Shown one piece after another: positions 50,936 through 59,312 of a DNA stretch of 64,000 bases (its first letter is position 1; each line of letters opens with the position of its first letter). The notes below the pieces were generated by a model. It searched no databases. It saw nothing but the letters and a program-made list of their open reading frames with translations, and was not told the origin of the DNA. This DNA comes from Desulfobacula sp. (lineage in GTDB: Bacteria; Desulfobacterota; Desulfobacteria; Desulfobacterales; Desulfobacteraceae), in contig NZ_JABZFL010000030.1 in NCBI RefSeq assembly GCF_014237455.1, positions 1 through 64,000 on the forward strand. Direction: 5' to 3'. A program made the position numbers and the translations under genes.

Positions 50936-51528
50936 GCAAGAAAATCTGAAACCTCAGGGTCCCGGGTCTTAAGACCTCAAGACAAAATTTGTTATGGTTA
51001 TCTGTTATATTGGCAGTAAAACTTACAAGTTTGAAGGGGTTGTTTTGCTTTAACCCGGCCGGGGTACGGGGCATGCTTGCGATGAATCCGATTGGACCTC
51101 TTACAGCTTCTAAATTCCGTTGCGCTGACCGGTAAAAACTCGTTTCACTCAGACACTTTACCGGTTTTAACGCTCCACTGCATTAAGAATCTGTACAGAT
51201 GCCCAATCAACGATTCCCTGCAACCATACCCCGACCTCCTGAATAAAATCCAAAGCCAAAAATCTATCTGTAATTTGGGTTATGCTAAGTCTCCAACTTG
51301 ACGTAACAAAATCATAATTGTCCGTTTGATTGTGTCAATTTCCCATATATTTAACTGGGAAGCTTTTGTAAAGTGAGCGTTATTTCAGGTTTTTTTGAAA
51401 AATAGGCATCTTTACATATATACAAACAAAATTTAATTTGATATTGCATTACTGATCAATATCTCAAATTGTTTTACATCGCATATCATTCAAATATGGA
51501 AGATATGGGGGTAACCGCTCAATTACTT
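50936..51528. other. Gene-poor region with inverted repeats before the cassette genes
   Basis: No convincing gene. It holds a 12-base palindrome GGTCTTAAGACC (50965-50976), a 9-bp inverted repeat ACCGGTAAA (51128-51136) and TTTACCGGT (51157-51165), and the sequence AACTTGACGTAACAAA (51295-51310), repeated exactly at 43798-43813. A minus-strand frame from about 51327 to 51167 reads without stops but has no start. An RYYYAAC motif lies at 51349-51355 and the GTTAAGC that begins the cassette at 51529. Confidence 0.5.
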
Positions 51529-51535
51529 GTTAAGC
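51529..51535 (+). repeat. Integron-type recombination core (GTTAAGC)
   Basis: GTTAAGC fits the GTTRRRY consensus of integron R' boxes and stands 12 bases before the ATG of the first cassette gene, the usual cassette layout. No clear folded attC stem was found on its left side, so the left half may be an attI or a degraded site. Confidence 0.45.
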
Positions 51536-51547
51536 CACTATGAACCA

Positions 51548-52432
51548 ATGAAATATGATCAACACCAAAATATAACGTCTTTATGGCAAGAGTTCTTACA
51601 AAACTACGAATGGATGGTCTCTGTTGCCCGACCTTCTGATAGTAATAGGTTCGCCGATATAAAGGGACGACTCGAAATCGTTGCCCAAAATTACGACCCG
51701 AACACCAACAAGGTCACAAGAGACTTCCCGGAGCGTGAAATCTTTTTGACCTCCTATGAAGCGAAACGATTCAACCAAGCCATAGCATACTTGAAAATGC
51801 TAAATGTCCATCATCTTCCAATTAAAAAGATTCGGTCAATGTGCATGGGGCCTCCTTATCATCTTGAAGAAGACCCAGAGATTTTCAACTCGGAGGGCCG
51901 TGATATACAATTCGAATTCATATTGGCGGCATTCCTGAAACGGGCTGGATTTCAAATAGAGGAAATTTTTGATGACATCCAAATATCATACGCAACAAGT
52001 CTGATAAGATACGAATGCAAACGTCCCGCATCTTTAAGGAATATTGGCAGAAACTTCGATAGAACCCTCTCTCAATTAGCGTCTAAAATAGCCACAAAAG
52101 AAAATGAATATGGCTTTGTTGCACTCTCAATAGAAAGGTTGAACGATTTTGATCAGAAACTTTACCGTGGGGACGATATAGGCGTTGTATTTGATGAGTT
52201 GATTCGAAACAAAGATGTAATCCTAGCTGATCTCCAATCAAAGTTGAAGATATCATCCCAAAATAGGATTCTCGGACTTCATTTGTTCGTTAGTACGTTT
52301 CTATGGAACAAAGGCTCTGGTTCTTTTATGGACGTAACTGCGCATTTCACTGAAAGGCTCAGTCAGGAGCCTGTGACGCCTTTGCATGACTACATCTTTA
52401 ATGCGGTAAGGCAAAAATTAGAAGAGGCTTAA
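51548..52432 (+). CDS. Cassette-borne protein with PD-(D/E)XK-like motif
   Basis: 294 residues from ATG 51548. Unrecognised family, but residues about 115-160 show a helix with glutamate ('FEFILAAFLKRAGFQIE'), then 'EIFDDIQISY' and 'IRYECKRPASL', the spacing expected of a PD-(D/E)XK nuclease core (E ... D ... ECK). The stop codon lies inside the RYYYAAC box of the attC that follows, exactly as in integron cassettes. Possible roles are a nuclease or an inactive relative; no experiment-based function is known to me. Confidence 0.65.
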   Translation: MKYDQHQNITSLWQEFLQNYEWMVSVARPSDSNRFADIKGRLEIVAQNYDPNTNKVTRDFPEREIFLTSYEAKRFNQAIAYLKMLNVHHLPIKKIRSMCMGPPYHLEEDPEIFNSEGRDIQFEFILAAFLKRAGFQIEEIFDDIQISYATSLIRYECKRPASLRNIGRNFDRTLSQLASKIATKENEYGFVALSIERLNDFDQKLYRGDDIGVVFDELIRNKDVILADLQSKLKISSQNRILGLHLFVSTFLWNKGSGSFMDVTAHFTERLSQEPVTPLHDYIFNAVRQKLEEA

Positions 52433-52493
52433 CCATGCAATTCAGCGGAAAACTAGGCCCGCGGGCTATTTTCCGCTGATCGCAGCGTTAGCT
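52427..52493 (+). repeat. Integron attC recombination site
   Basis: 67 bases bounded by GCTTAAC (52427-52433, RYYYAAC) and GTTAGCT (52487-52493, one base off GTTRRRY). Inside, TCAGCGGAAAA pairs with TTTTCCGCTGA, TGC pairs with GCA nearer the ends after short unpaired spacers, and the stem continues through TA/TA to GCCC/GGGC. Single extra bases (a C and a G) protrude on the same arm only, the strand-marking feature of attC hairpins. Confidence 0.8.
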
Positions 52494-52508
52494 ATGGAGG
52501 GATTCAAG

Positions 52509-52949
52509 GTGGGCAGCGATTTGCTTGAACAGATTCGAAAAACTGATGTAAGAGTACTTTCCTTAGGAATGATTGCTTTTCTCGCGCTCATCGGGCCAGC
52601 GATGATTGAGATTTACATTGTCGACCCTGACTTATATCGGACTCTAACGGTGTCAAAATTACTTTTCCTTGCCATCGGAGCGACTCTTCCCGTCGCCATC
52701 CTTAACACTTTGCTTTGTTTTGCAGCAACGAAGCATGATAAAACATCACAAACTCTACCAGGAACACCAGATCTAAATGTCGCTGCTGGACTCTTCATTA
52801 CTGCTTTGATTTTTTATATTGACATTGGCCTGCAATTTTTCGTCGGCTATTCGTTTAGGGTTTTTGTGATAGTTTACATAGTCATAGAATTTGCAGTAAT
52901 CTCGTGGAGTTTTGTGCAAATATATAATACTCGTAAGACAGCTAAATAG
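52509..52949 (+). CDS. Cassette-borne four-helix membrane protein
   Basis: 146 residues. Start taken as GTG 52509, which has GGAGGG eight bases upstream; an ATG at 52494, immediately after the attC, is also in frame. Four membrane helices at about 20-42, 54-76, 93-112 and 118-138. No known family. Second gene of the integron-like cassette block, with no second attC found behind it. Confidence 0.6.
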   Translation: MGSDLLEQIRKTDVRVLSLGMIAFLALIGPAMIEIYIVDPDLYRTLTVSKLLFLAIGATLPVAILNTLLCFAATKHDKTSQTLPGTPDLNVAAGLFITALIFYIDIGLQFFVGYSFRVFVIVYIVIEFAVISWSFVQIYNTRKTAK

Positions 52950-53040
52950 CCAATTCATCGGAGTGTTTCGCAGTCGGGCATGGATGCCCAGTGGAGGTCT
53001 GATTGCCTTGCAATGAGCGGATTGCCTGCGATTTTTGTGA

Positions 53041-53133
53041 AAGTTTAAAAGGCCTGGAATGTTAAAACGGCGGACTGTTTGAGGACATATTTGCCCGCAG
53101 TTTCCGCCGTTAAATGAAAGGCCTTTTGAACTT
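53041..53133. repeat. Large two-tier inverted repeat
   Basis: Outer arms AAGTTTAAAAGGCC (53041-53054) and GGCCTTTTGAACTT (53120-53133) match except one position; inner arms AACGGCGGA (53066-53074) and TCCGCCGTT (53103-53111) match perfectly, with CTG/CAG continuing the stem. Loop of about 20 bases. It lies between the cassette genes and the panP end. It could be a structured transcript end, a cruciform or the footprint of a small mobile element. Confidence 0.6.
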
Positions 53134-53211
53134 TAAAAAATCGTTCAGGCACTAGCGAGTGTAAGGTAAACAGACCGGAAACGGGTGTTGGTTAGAATTC
53201 TTTCAGGGCGT

Positions 53212-54831
53212 TTAAAGATTATGAAAAATGGATTCCTGCTCGTCAAGGATCTCATTCAGAATATCAACATTGGTCATTGGATTCATAATAACAGATCTTA
53301 ACACAACAGTGTTGTAATGGTTATCCAGTGAGGTTTTCAGCCGGGTTCTTGATACAAAGCTAAACCCTGCTTCCCTTTGAATTCTCTGGATTTTAATATT
53401 GATGTCATCCAGGAAGGCATTAAGTCTTTGCCGTTCTTTTTTATCAGCAGTTTCCAGTTTTTTCTGCATATCCACAGGAACAATCCTGTACGTCAGGATA
53501 TTCAACTGGGGCTTGGTAACCAGTTGAAAGAGAGGTCTTTGTTCAATCATTTTTGCAAACTGCCCGGCTATTTCAATTCCATGTTCAATCATCAGTGCAT
53601 ATCCTTTTGAACCCATAATCTTAAGGGCGCTGTCAAGGATCAGAGAGTTGGCTTCTCTTGATCCTTCAAGGGTTTTTATCCCCAGATCAACACTGCCGGG
53701 CCTGTTAACATACCTTGCATGGTATACAATCTGATCCAGGGCTTTGGGATCTTTGAAATAAACCATGCCCGAACTCATGGGCATGTAAAATTGTTTGTGA
53801 CAGTCAATGGTGACAGAATCCGCCTTTTCAATACCTTTCAGAAGATGCCTGTATTTTTCAGATAAAAGCACGGGTCCTCCCCAGGCTGCATCCACATGGA
53901 AATGAATGCCCCGGGTTTTGCAGATATCTGCAAGTTTGGGCAAGGGATCAATAATCCCTGTTTCAGTAGCACCGGCAATACCGATGATGGCGACGATTTT
54001 TGTTTTTTTGTCTGCCTGAAGTTCTTTGATTTTTTTTTCAAGTTTTACCAGGTCAATGCTTCGGTTTGAATCGATATCTATGGGGATAATATTCTGGTTT
54101 CCCAGTCCCAATATACCCCCGGCTTTTTTTAGGGAAAAATGGCCTCTTTTTGAGACAAGGACCACGGCTCTCTCAAGATCGTGGGCTTTCATAGCCTCAA
54201 AAAAACCATTTTTTTCTATGCTTTCAAAGTTTTCTTTAGGGGAGAAACTTTTGTTTCTGGCCACCCACAGAGCGGTAAGGTTTGCTGTTGTTCCGCCGGT
54301 TGTGAAAACACCCAGGGATGTTTCCGTGTTCTGAACATGCTTAAGATAGAAATGGTCGTCAAAGTTGAAAATCAGCCGGTGTATTTTGGCAAGGATTTGT
54401 TTTTCCAGTATGGATAAGACCTTTGAGGTTTCAAGTTTGATTACATTCTGGTTTAAAGCGGCAGTGATGGCTTTTAAGTGAACCATGAAAAAAGGGATAG
54501 CAGACGTCATGTGACCGATAAAATAAGGAGAAGTTATATTGACAGCCCTGGGGGCAATTTCATCAATGATATCCTTGATCACATCAGCCAGTTTTTTTTG
54601 CGGGTTTTTGTTGATCCTTGTATCTGTGTACTCTTCGGCCAGCTTAATCAGGCTGATTTCTTCGGTCACTCCGACATGCCTGTTTAAAAAATCATGAAGA
54701 CCAAACAGAATCTGTTCCATATATTTGACAAGGGTCTTCCTGCTGTTCTCATCTTCGGGTCTGATAAACACCCTGTGAAGGGTGTCCCAGTCTGCAACAA
54801 GAGAAGGCGGGCTGTTTTTTATTCTGGGCAT
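53212..54831 (-). CDS. panP: PLP-dependent aspartate 1-decarboxylase (PanP-like)
   Basis: 539 residues, close to the 547 of Vibrio PanP. Group II decarboxylase fold: 'FIGHMTSAIPFFM', 'GVFTTGGTTANLTALWVARN', 'FHVDAAWGGPVLLS' with the PLP-stacking aspartate, and 'TIDCHKQFYMPMSSG' with the PLP lysine. PanP makes beta-alanine from aspartate for pantothenate and replaces PanD in some bacteria; glutamate decarboxylase activity cannot be excluded. It starts 10 bases after korC and is probably co-transcribed with the kor genes. Confidence 0.82.
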   Translation of the reverse strand: MPRIKNSPPSLVADWDTLHRVFIRPEDENSRKTLVKYMEQILFGLHDFLNRHVGVTEEISLIKLAEEYTDTRINKNPQKKLADVIKDIIDEIAPRAVNITSPYFIGHMTSAIPFFMVHLKAITAALNQNVIKLETSKVLSILEKQILAKIHRLIFNFDDHFYLKHVQNTETSLGVFTTGGTTANLTALWVARNKSFSPKENFESIEKNGFFEAMKAHDLERAVVLVSKRGHFSLKKAGGILGLGNQNIIPIDIDSNRSIDLVKLEKKIKELQADKKTKIVAIIGIAGATETGIIDPLPKLADICKTRGIHFHVDAAWGGPVLLSEKYRHLLKGIEKADSVTIDCHKQFYMPMSSGMVYFKDPKALDQIVYHARYVNRPGSVDLGIKTLEGSREANSLILDSALKIMGSKGYALMIEHGIEIAGQFAKMIEQRPLFQLVTKPQLNILTYRIVPVDMQKKLETADKKERQRLNAFLDDINIKIQRIQREAGFSFVSRTRLKTSLDNHYNTVVLRSVIMNPMTNVDILNEILDEQESIFHNL

Positions 54832-54841
54832 GGTCTGTTTT

Positions 54842-55387
54842 TTAATATTTTTCTTTTTTACCCATTTCCAACCCCAGGCTCAGGGCTTTTTTATTCATTT
54901 CCATAAAATCTTCAGGGATCGTAGTTTCAAGAACTTTCAGAATGGATGCAGGTTTGATAAGCCCGGATACACCAATCAGGGCTCCCAGCATGCAGATATT
55001 GAACACAATGGGTTTGCCGATTTTTTTTATCACAGTATCATACATGGGAAGAGCGATATGTTTGGCATCCACTTTTTTTTCAATGGTGACATATTTTGAA
55101 TCCACTAAAAGCAGGCCGCCGGGTCTGATGATGGCAGAAAATTTATTATAGCTTTCCTGGGTCAGGCAGACCAGAATATTTGGCTGGATCACTTTTGGAA
55201 AATATATTTCAGAATCATCAATAATAATATCGCTTCTGGTGGACCCGCCCCTTGCTGCCGCACCGTAGCTTTGGGACTGGATGGCACTTTTGTTTTCAAA
55301 AATCGCTGCAGCCTTGGCAAGGATGATGGCAGCTGTTATGACGCCTTGTCCTCCTGAACCTGAAAAGACCAATCTTGAACGTTCCAT
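54842..55387 (-). CDS. korC: 2-oxoacid:ferredoxin oxidoreductase gamma subunit
   Basis: 181 residues of the POR_N gamma type: 'RLVFSGSGGQGVITAAIILA' at the N-terminus and 'SQSYGAAARGGSTRSDIIID' after it. The subunit completes the KorABCD enzyme that oxidatively decarboxylates a 2-oxoacid (2-oxoglutarate most likely) to an acyl-CoA, reducing ferredoxin. It overlaps korB by one base. Confidence 0.9.
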   Translation of the reverse strand: MERSRLVFSGSGGQGVITAAIILAKAAAIFENKSAIQSQSYGAAARGGSTRSDIIIDDSEIYFPKVIQPNILVCLTQESYNKFSAIIRPGGLLLVDSKYVTIEKKVDAKHIALPMYDTVIKKIGKPIVFNICMLGALIGVSGLIKPASILKVLETTIPEDFMEMNKKALSLGLEMGKKEKY

Positions 55388-56211
55388 TATGCTTTTCCTT
55401 TCATTGCTGTTTCGATTATTTTATCATATGCCTCACAGTATTCAGGGATATCCGTATTCTCAATAAAAATTCCTCTCTGGATCAAATCAGGATTCTTCTC
55501 CAGTTTTTTGGATCCTATTTTAACTGTGTTGGTCTTATAACCTTCCATCATCTGGATGGCGTCTCCTTCCTTATTTTTCCGTCCGTAATAGGTCGGGCAT
55601 TGTGTCAGGATTTCTACAACGGAAAATCCTTTGTGGGAAATACCTTTTTTAAGAAGGTTTTTGCATTCATTGGCATGGAAAACAGTGGATCTGGCAACAA
55701 AGGTTGCGCCGGCACTTTTGGCCAGTTCAACCACATCAAAGTTTCTGTCAATGGTTGAATAGGGCGCTGTTGTCGCTTTTTTGTCAAGGCCGGACAAAGG
55801 AGAAAACTGCCCGCCGGTCATACCGTAAATCCTGTTGTTCATAACAATGGCTGTGATATCAATGTTTCTCCTGGCTGCATGGATAAAATGATTACCACCA
55901 ATGGCAAGGGCATCTCCGTCACCCATGGGAACAATGGCTTTTAAGTGGGGTTTTGACAGCTTGACACCTGTTGCAAAAGAAAGGGCTCTTCCGTGGATAG
56001 TATGAAGAGAGTGAAAATCAACATATCCTGAAATTCTGGATGAGCACCCAATGCCTGAGGTTATTACGATTTCATTTTTATCAAGACCCAGTTCATGAAC
56101 AGCCCGCAGCAAAGATCCCAAAACAATGCCATGGCCGCAGCCGGGACACCAGATATGGGGAAAGAACCTTGGCCGAATATAGTCTTTAAAATTAAATACT
56201 TGTTTTGTCAT
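55387..56211 (-). CDS. korB: 2-oxoacid:ferredoxin oxidoreductase beta (TPP) subunit
   Basis: 274 residues. TPP-binding domain: 'WCPGCGHGIVLGSLLRAV', 'VPMGDGDALAIGGNHFIHA' (GDG motif) and 'AIVMNNRIYGMTGGQFSP' (closing NN), with TSGIGCSSR typical of KorB. The cysteine CxxCG near the N-terminus belongs to this subfamily. One base after korA. Confidence 0.93.
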   Translation of the reverse strand: MTKQVFNFKDYIRPRFFPHIWCPGCGHGIVLGSLLRAVHELGLDKNEIVITSGIGCSSRISGYVDFHSLHTIHGRALSFATGVKLSKPHLKAIVPMGDGDALAIGGNHFIHAARRNIDITAIVMNNRIYGMTGGQFSPLSGLDKKATTAPYSTIDRNFDVVELAKSAGATFVARSTVFHANECKNLLKKGISHKGFSVVEILTQCPTYYGRKNKEGDAIQMMEGYKTNTVKIGSKKLEKNPDLIQRGIFIENTDIPEYCEAYDKIIETAMKGKA

Positions 56212-56212
56212 G

Positions 56213-57367
56213 TTATACTCCCTTCCCCTGGATCATCCTCAAAAGGGATTTAATGTCGGTTGGTGAGATCAATTGTCCATCGATCCTGTTGGCAAGGAAA
56301 ACAGTTTGGGGATTGTCAACCGCATTTTTTACCTGGGTGACCACCTGTCCCATGTTCATTTCAACCACGATAACAGCCTTGGCACCCGCACATTTTTCTT
56401 TGACCATTTCAGTTGGGAAGGGCCAGAGGGTTTGCAGTTCAAGAACACCAAGTTTTACACCCCTTGATCTTCTGTTTCTCGCTAAATGAATGGCGGATCT
56501 GGCAGATGATCCATAGGAGATCAGTATATATTCCGCATCATCCATCCAGTATTCTTTATGCATGCTGATCTCATGGACATTGTTTTCTATTTTATCCACA
56601 AGGTGTCGCAGAAGCTCGCTGACGACTTCTGGATTGTTGTTGGGAAACCCCCACATATCATGGAAGAGACCCGTGACATTATATCGATGTTCTGCGCCGA
56701 AATCGGACATGGGCAGCCTGCCGTCCTCTCTTGGAAGGTATGGGTGATAATCAATCCCTTTTTTGACAGAAGTTCTAAGACGTTCAACTACCGGGATTTC
56801 TCCTGGTTCGGGAATCACAAGCTTTTCGCGCATATGCCCGATGACTTCATCCAGCAGGAGGACTACAGGGGTTCGATAGGTTTCAGCCATGTTAAAGGCA
56901 TCAACCGTTATTTTGAAGACATCCTGATGATTGGATGCCGTCAGAGCAATAATGGCGTGATCACCGTGAGTGCCCCATCTGGCCTGATTTACATCCCCCT
57001 GGCTGACATGGGTTGGGTTGCCTGTTGAAGGGCCGCCGCGCTGTACATTGGCAATAACACAGGGAATTTCAGCCATACAGGCATAGCCTAAGGCTTCCTG
57101 TTTAAGGGAGAAGCCCGGGCCGGATGTGGCCGTCATTACCTTGTTGCCTGTGAGCGAAGCGCCAATAATTGCACCCATTGATGCAATCTCATCCTCCATC
57201 TGGATAAACTTGCCGCCTTTCTGGGGAAGCCGTGTTGCAAGATGTTCCATTATTTCAGTGGACGGAGTGATCGGGTATCCTGCGAAAAAATCTATCCCGG
57301 CATAGATAGCGCCTTCTACACAGGCTTCATTTCCCTGGACAAACCTGATATTATTCTTGTTTTTCAT
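56213..57367 (-). CDS. korA: 2-oxoacid:ferredoxin oxidoreductase alpha subunit
   Basis: 384 residues: 'FVQGNEACVEGAIYAGIDFFAGYPITPSTEI' region typical of KorA, with YPITPS substrate loop, and a C-terminal transketolase-like domain ('VVVEMNMGQV'). The order D-A-B-C matches 2-oxoglutarate:ferredoxin oxidoreductase operons; oxo-isovalerate or branched-chain acids remain possible. It overlaps korD by 17 bases. Confidence 0.93.
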   Translation of the reverse strand: MKNKNNIRFVQGNEACVEGAIYAGIDFFAGYPITPSTEIMEHLATRLPQKGGKFIQMEDEIASMGAIIGASLTGNKVMTATSGPGFSLKQEALGYACMAEIPCVIANVQRGGPSTGNPTHVSQGDVNQARWGTHGDHAIIALTASNHQDVFKITVDAFNMAETYRTPVVLLLDEVIGHMREKLVIPEPGEIPVVERLRTSVKKGIDYHPYLPREDGRLPMSDFGAEHRYNVTGLFHDMWGFPNNNPEVVSELLRHLVDKIENNVHEISMHKEYWMDDAEYILISYGSSARSAIHLARNRRSRGVKLGVLELQTLWPFPTEMVKEKCAGAKAVIVVEMNMGQVVTQVKNAVDNPQTVFLANRIDGQLISPTDIKSLLRMIQGKGV

Positions 57368-57581
57368 GTTCCACTTCCTGCTCTTCTATGATTTGTATTG
57401 CTAAATCAGGGCATCGAAGTTCGCAAAGTTTGCATGCGATGCAATCTTCAGGCCTTGCCGCTTTTGCCTTCCCGTGCTTGTCAAATTCAAGTACGTTTTT
57501 GGGACAAAAGTGAATGCAGATACCACACCCTTTACACCATTCTTTGTCAATTAAATGTTTGACTGTTTTGCCTTTTGCCAT
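57351..57581 (-). CDS. korD: 2-oxoacid:ferredoxin oxidoreductase delta (ferredoxin) subunit
   Basis: 76 residues with two [4Fe-4S] motifs, 'CKGCGICIHFCP' and 'CIACKLCELRCP'. It relays electrons from the TPP subunit to soluble ferredoxin. First gene of the korDABC-panP operon; the acidic tail is read in overlap with korA. Confidence 0.92.
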   Translation of the reverse strand: MAKGKTVKHLIDKEWCKGCGICIHFCPKNVLEFDKHGKAKAARPEDCIACKLCELRCPDLAIQIIEEQEVEHEKQE

Positions 57582-57927
57582 AATATCCTCTTAATAGATA
57601 ATAAATATCTGTAAATTAAGGCCTTTCATTAAGTGATTTAAATTCGTATGTCAAGGATAACCATCATTAAAATAGATATTATCCATCATTTTTTATTTTA
57701 TAAAAAAATGCAAGAAAAAAATTAAAGTATCTGCTCATGAGACATAAGCAATTTCAAATTTTATGTGTTAGAATCGGGGCGGGAATAATGATATTCATAG
57801 GGGCAAAATTGTGATAAATAAAAATCGGGTGATAATAAACGAATGATATACTTAAAACCTTCTGCAACAGAGGTGGTAACTATAGATTGACTATTAAATT
57901 GATAGATTCCAGGGAGGAAAGGTAAAT
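57582..57927. other. AT-rich divergent intergenic region (kor / trmO)
   Basis: No gene seen. It contains promoters for two divergent transcripts, unassigned, and a loose inverted repeat AGATAATAAATATCT / AGATATTATC between about 57597 and 57692. No riboswitch, sigma-54 box or tRNA recognised. Confidence 0.5.
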
Positions 57928-58428
57928 ATGCAGGAAAAATTTAATTACAAACTTGAACAGATAGGGACAATAAAAACGCCATATCGGGATAATGCGCCCT
58001 ATCAGCCTATAGATACGGACGAAGGAGAATTTTATATAAAGATCAACCATCAATATCTCGATGGGTTGAACGAACTCAAAAAATTTTATTATATTTATGT
58101 TATTTATTATGCACATCGGATAAATCGGAAAGCAGAAATGGTGGTTGCGCCACCATGGGCTGGAGGGAAAAAAGTAGGCCTTTTCGCCAGCAGATCCCCA
58201 GTCCGCCCTAATCCTATCGGATTAAACGTTGTTCGCATTAAAACCATTATTAAAAATAGAATTTATACCTCAGGGCTGGATGTGTTCGATGGAACCCCCT
58301 TACTTGATATCAAACCATACATAAAAGATCTTGATGATAAATCCGATGCGAATTATGGGTGGATTGAAGGAGTAAAAAATAAGGAGCACCTGTCTTTGCA
58401 CATTAAAGGTATTCCACATGATGATTAA
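57928..58428 (+). CDS. trmO: TrmO (TsaA/UPF0066) tRNA methyltransferase-like protein
   Basis: 166 residues of the TrmO family, which methylates N6 of threonylcarbamoyladenosine-37 in tRNA using SAM. Motifs: 'QIGTIKTPYRDNAPYQP' at the start, 'VGLFASRSPVRPNPIGLNVV' and 'LDVFDGTPLLDIKPYI'. The C-terminal extension of some TrmO proteins is absent. AGGAAAGG upstream. In anaerobes short TrmO-like proteins are sometimes near molybdoenzyme genes, as here. Confidence 0.85.
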   Translation: MQEKFNYKLEQIGTIKTPYRDNAPYQPIDTDEGEFYIKINHQYLDGLNELKKFYYIYVIYYAHRINRKAEMVVAPPWAGGKKVGLFASRSPVRPNPIGLNVVRIKTIIKNRIYTSGLDVFDGTPLLDIKPYIKDLDDKSDANYGWIEGVKNKEHLSLHIKGIPHDD

Positions 58429-58490
58429 ACCGGAATGAAAGCAATTTTGAAGCAATTTTTATCAACCCGTATAACAATAGCGTGATCCAG

Positions 58491-59312
58491 ATGACTCCCC
58501 CTCTTGTCAGCGTTATCTTGCCCACATTTAACCGTGCCTGGACGCTGAAGGATGCCATTGAATCTGTCCTTTTTCAGGATTACCCCAGAATCGAGCTGAT
58601 CATTGTTGATGATGGGTCAGAAGACAATACACAAGAATTGCTCGAGGCCTATAAGAATAAAAGTATTATTTTAAAACAAAAAAACTCAGGTGTCAGCGTT
58701 GCCAGAAATGCAGGGATAAAAGAGAGCAGAGGAGAATTTATTGCCCTGCTGGATTCCGATGATGCCTGGGATAAAAGAAAGATATCCTGCCAGGTGGAGT
58801 TTTTAAAACAAAATCCCGACGCCCTGATTTGTCAGACCGAAGAGATCTGGATAAGGAACGGGAAGCGGGTAAATCCTAAATTTAAGCATAAAAAACCGTC
58901 TGGGATGATATTTGAACCGTCATTGGAGCTGTGCCTGGTAAGCCCGTCTGCAGTTATGATGAGAAGAGAACTGTTTGACATGAAAGGGTATTTTAATGAA
59001 AAATTTACGGTCTGTGAAGATTATGACCTCTGGCTCAGGGTCAGTTCAACCCTGCCGGTCTTTCTCATTGATAAACCCTATACCATAAAAAGGGGGGGGC
59101 ACGAAGATCAACTTTCAAGTTTTCATTCCCAGGATAAATTCAGAATCCGTTCATTAATGAATCTTATAGAGTCAAATAGCCTGACACGGGATCAGGCAAA
59201 AAAGGCAAAAAAGATTTTGAAAAAAAAATGTACTATCTATGGCAGTGGCTGCATAAAAAGGGGAAAAAATAAAGAAGGGGAATACTATTTAAGTATAGGG
59301 CGATCAGTTTAA
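58491..59312 (+). CDS. Glycosyltransferase family 2
   Basis: 273 residues from ATG 58491; a GTG at 58482 is in frame. GT2 core: 'VSVILPTFNRAWTLKDAIES', 'IIVDDGSEDNTQELL', 'VARNAGIKESRGEFIALLDSDD' (DxD metal site) and 'CEDYDLWLRVS'. Transfers an unknown sugar, probably to cell-surface glycan. The segment 'IKRGGHED' is encoded by eight consecutive G bases (59092-59099). Its end overlaps the convergent IclR gene by 4 bases. Confidence 0.88.
   Translation: MTPPLVSVILPTFNRAWTLKDAIESVLFQDYPRIELIIVDDGSEDNTQELLEAYKNKSIILKQKNSGVSVARNAGIKESRGEFIALLDSDDAWDKRKISCQVEFLKQNPDALICQTEEIWIRNGKRVNPKFKHKKPSGMIFEPSLELCLVSPSAVMMRRELFDMKGYFNEKFTVCEDYDLWLRVSSTLPVFLIDKPYTIKRGGHEDQLSSFHSQDKFRIRSLMNLIESNSLTRDQAKKAKKILKKKCTIYGSGCIKRGKNKEGEYYLSIGRSV

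Noticed and set aside
51167-51327. Stop-free minus-strand stretch reading 'DFIQEVGVWLQGIVDWASVQ'
   Set aside because: Looks protein-like but has no start codon or ribosome site and no family match; possibly a gene relic.
52950-53211. A second attC behind the membrane-protein cassette
   Set aside because: No RYYYAAC/GTTRRRY pair enclosing a suitable stem was found; the inverted repeat at 53041-53133 lacks the boundary boxes.
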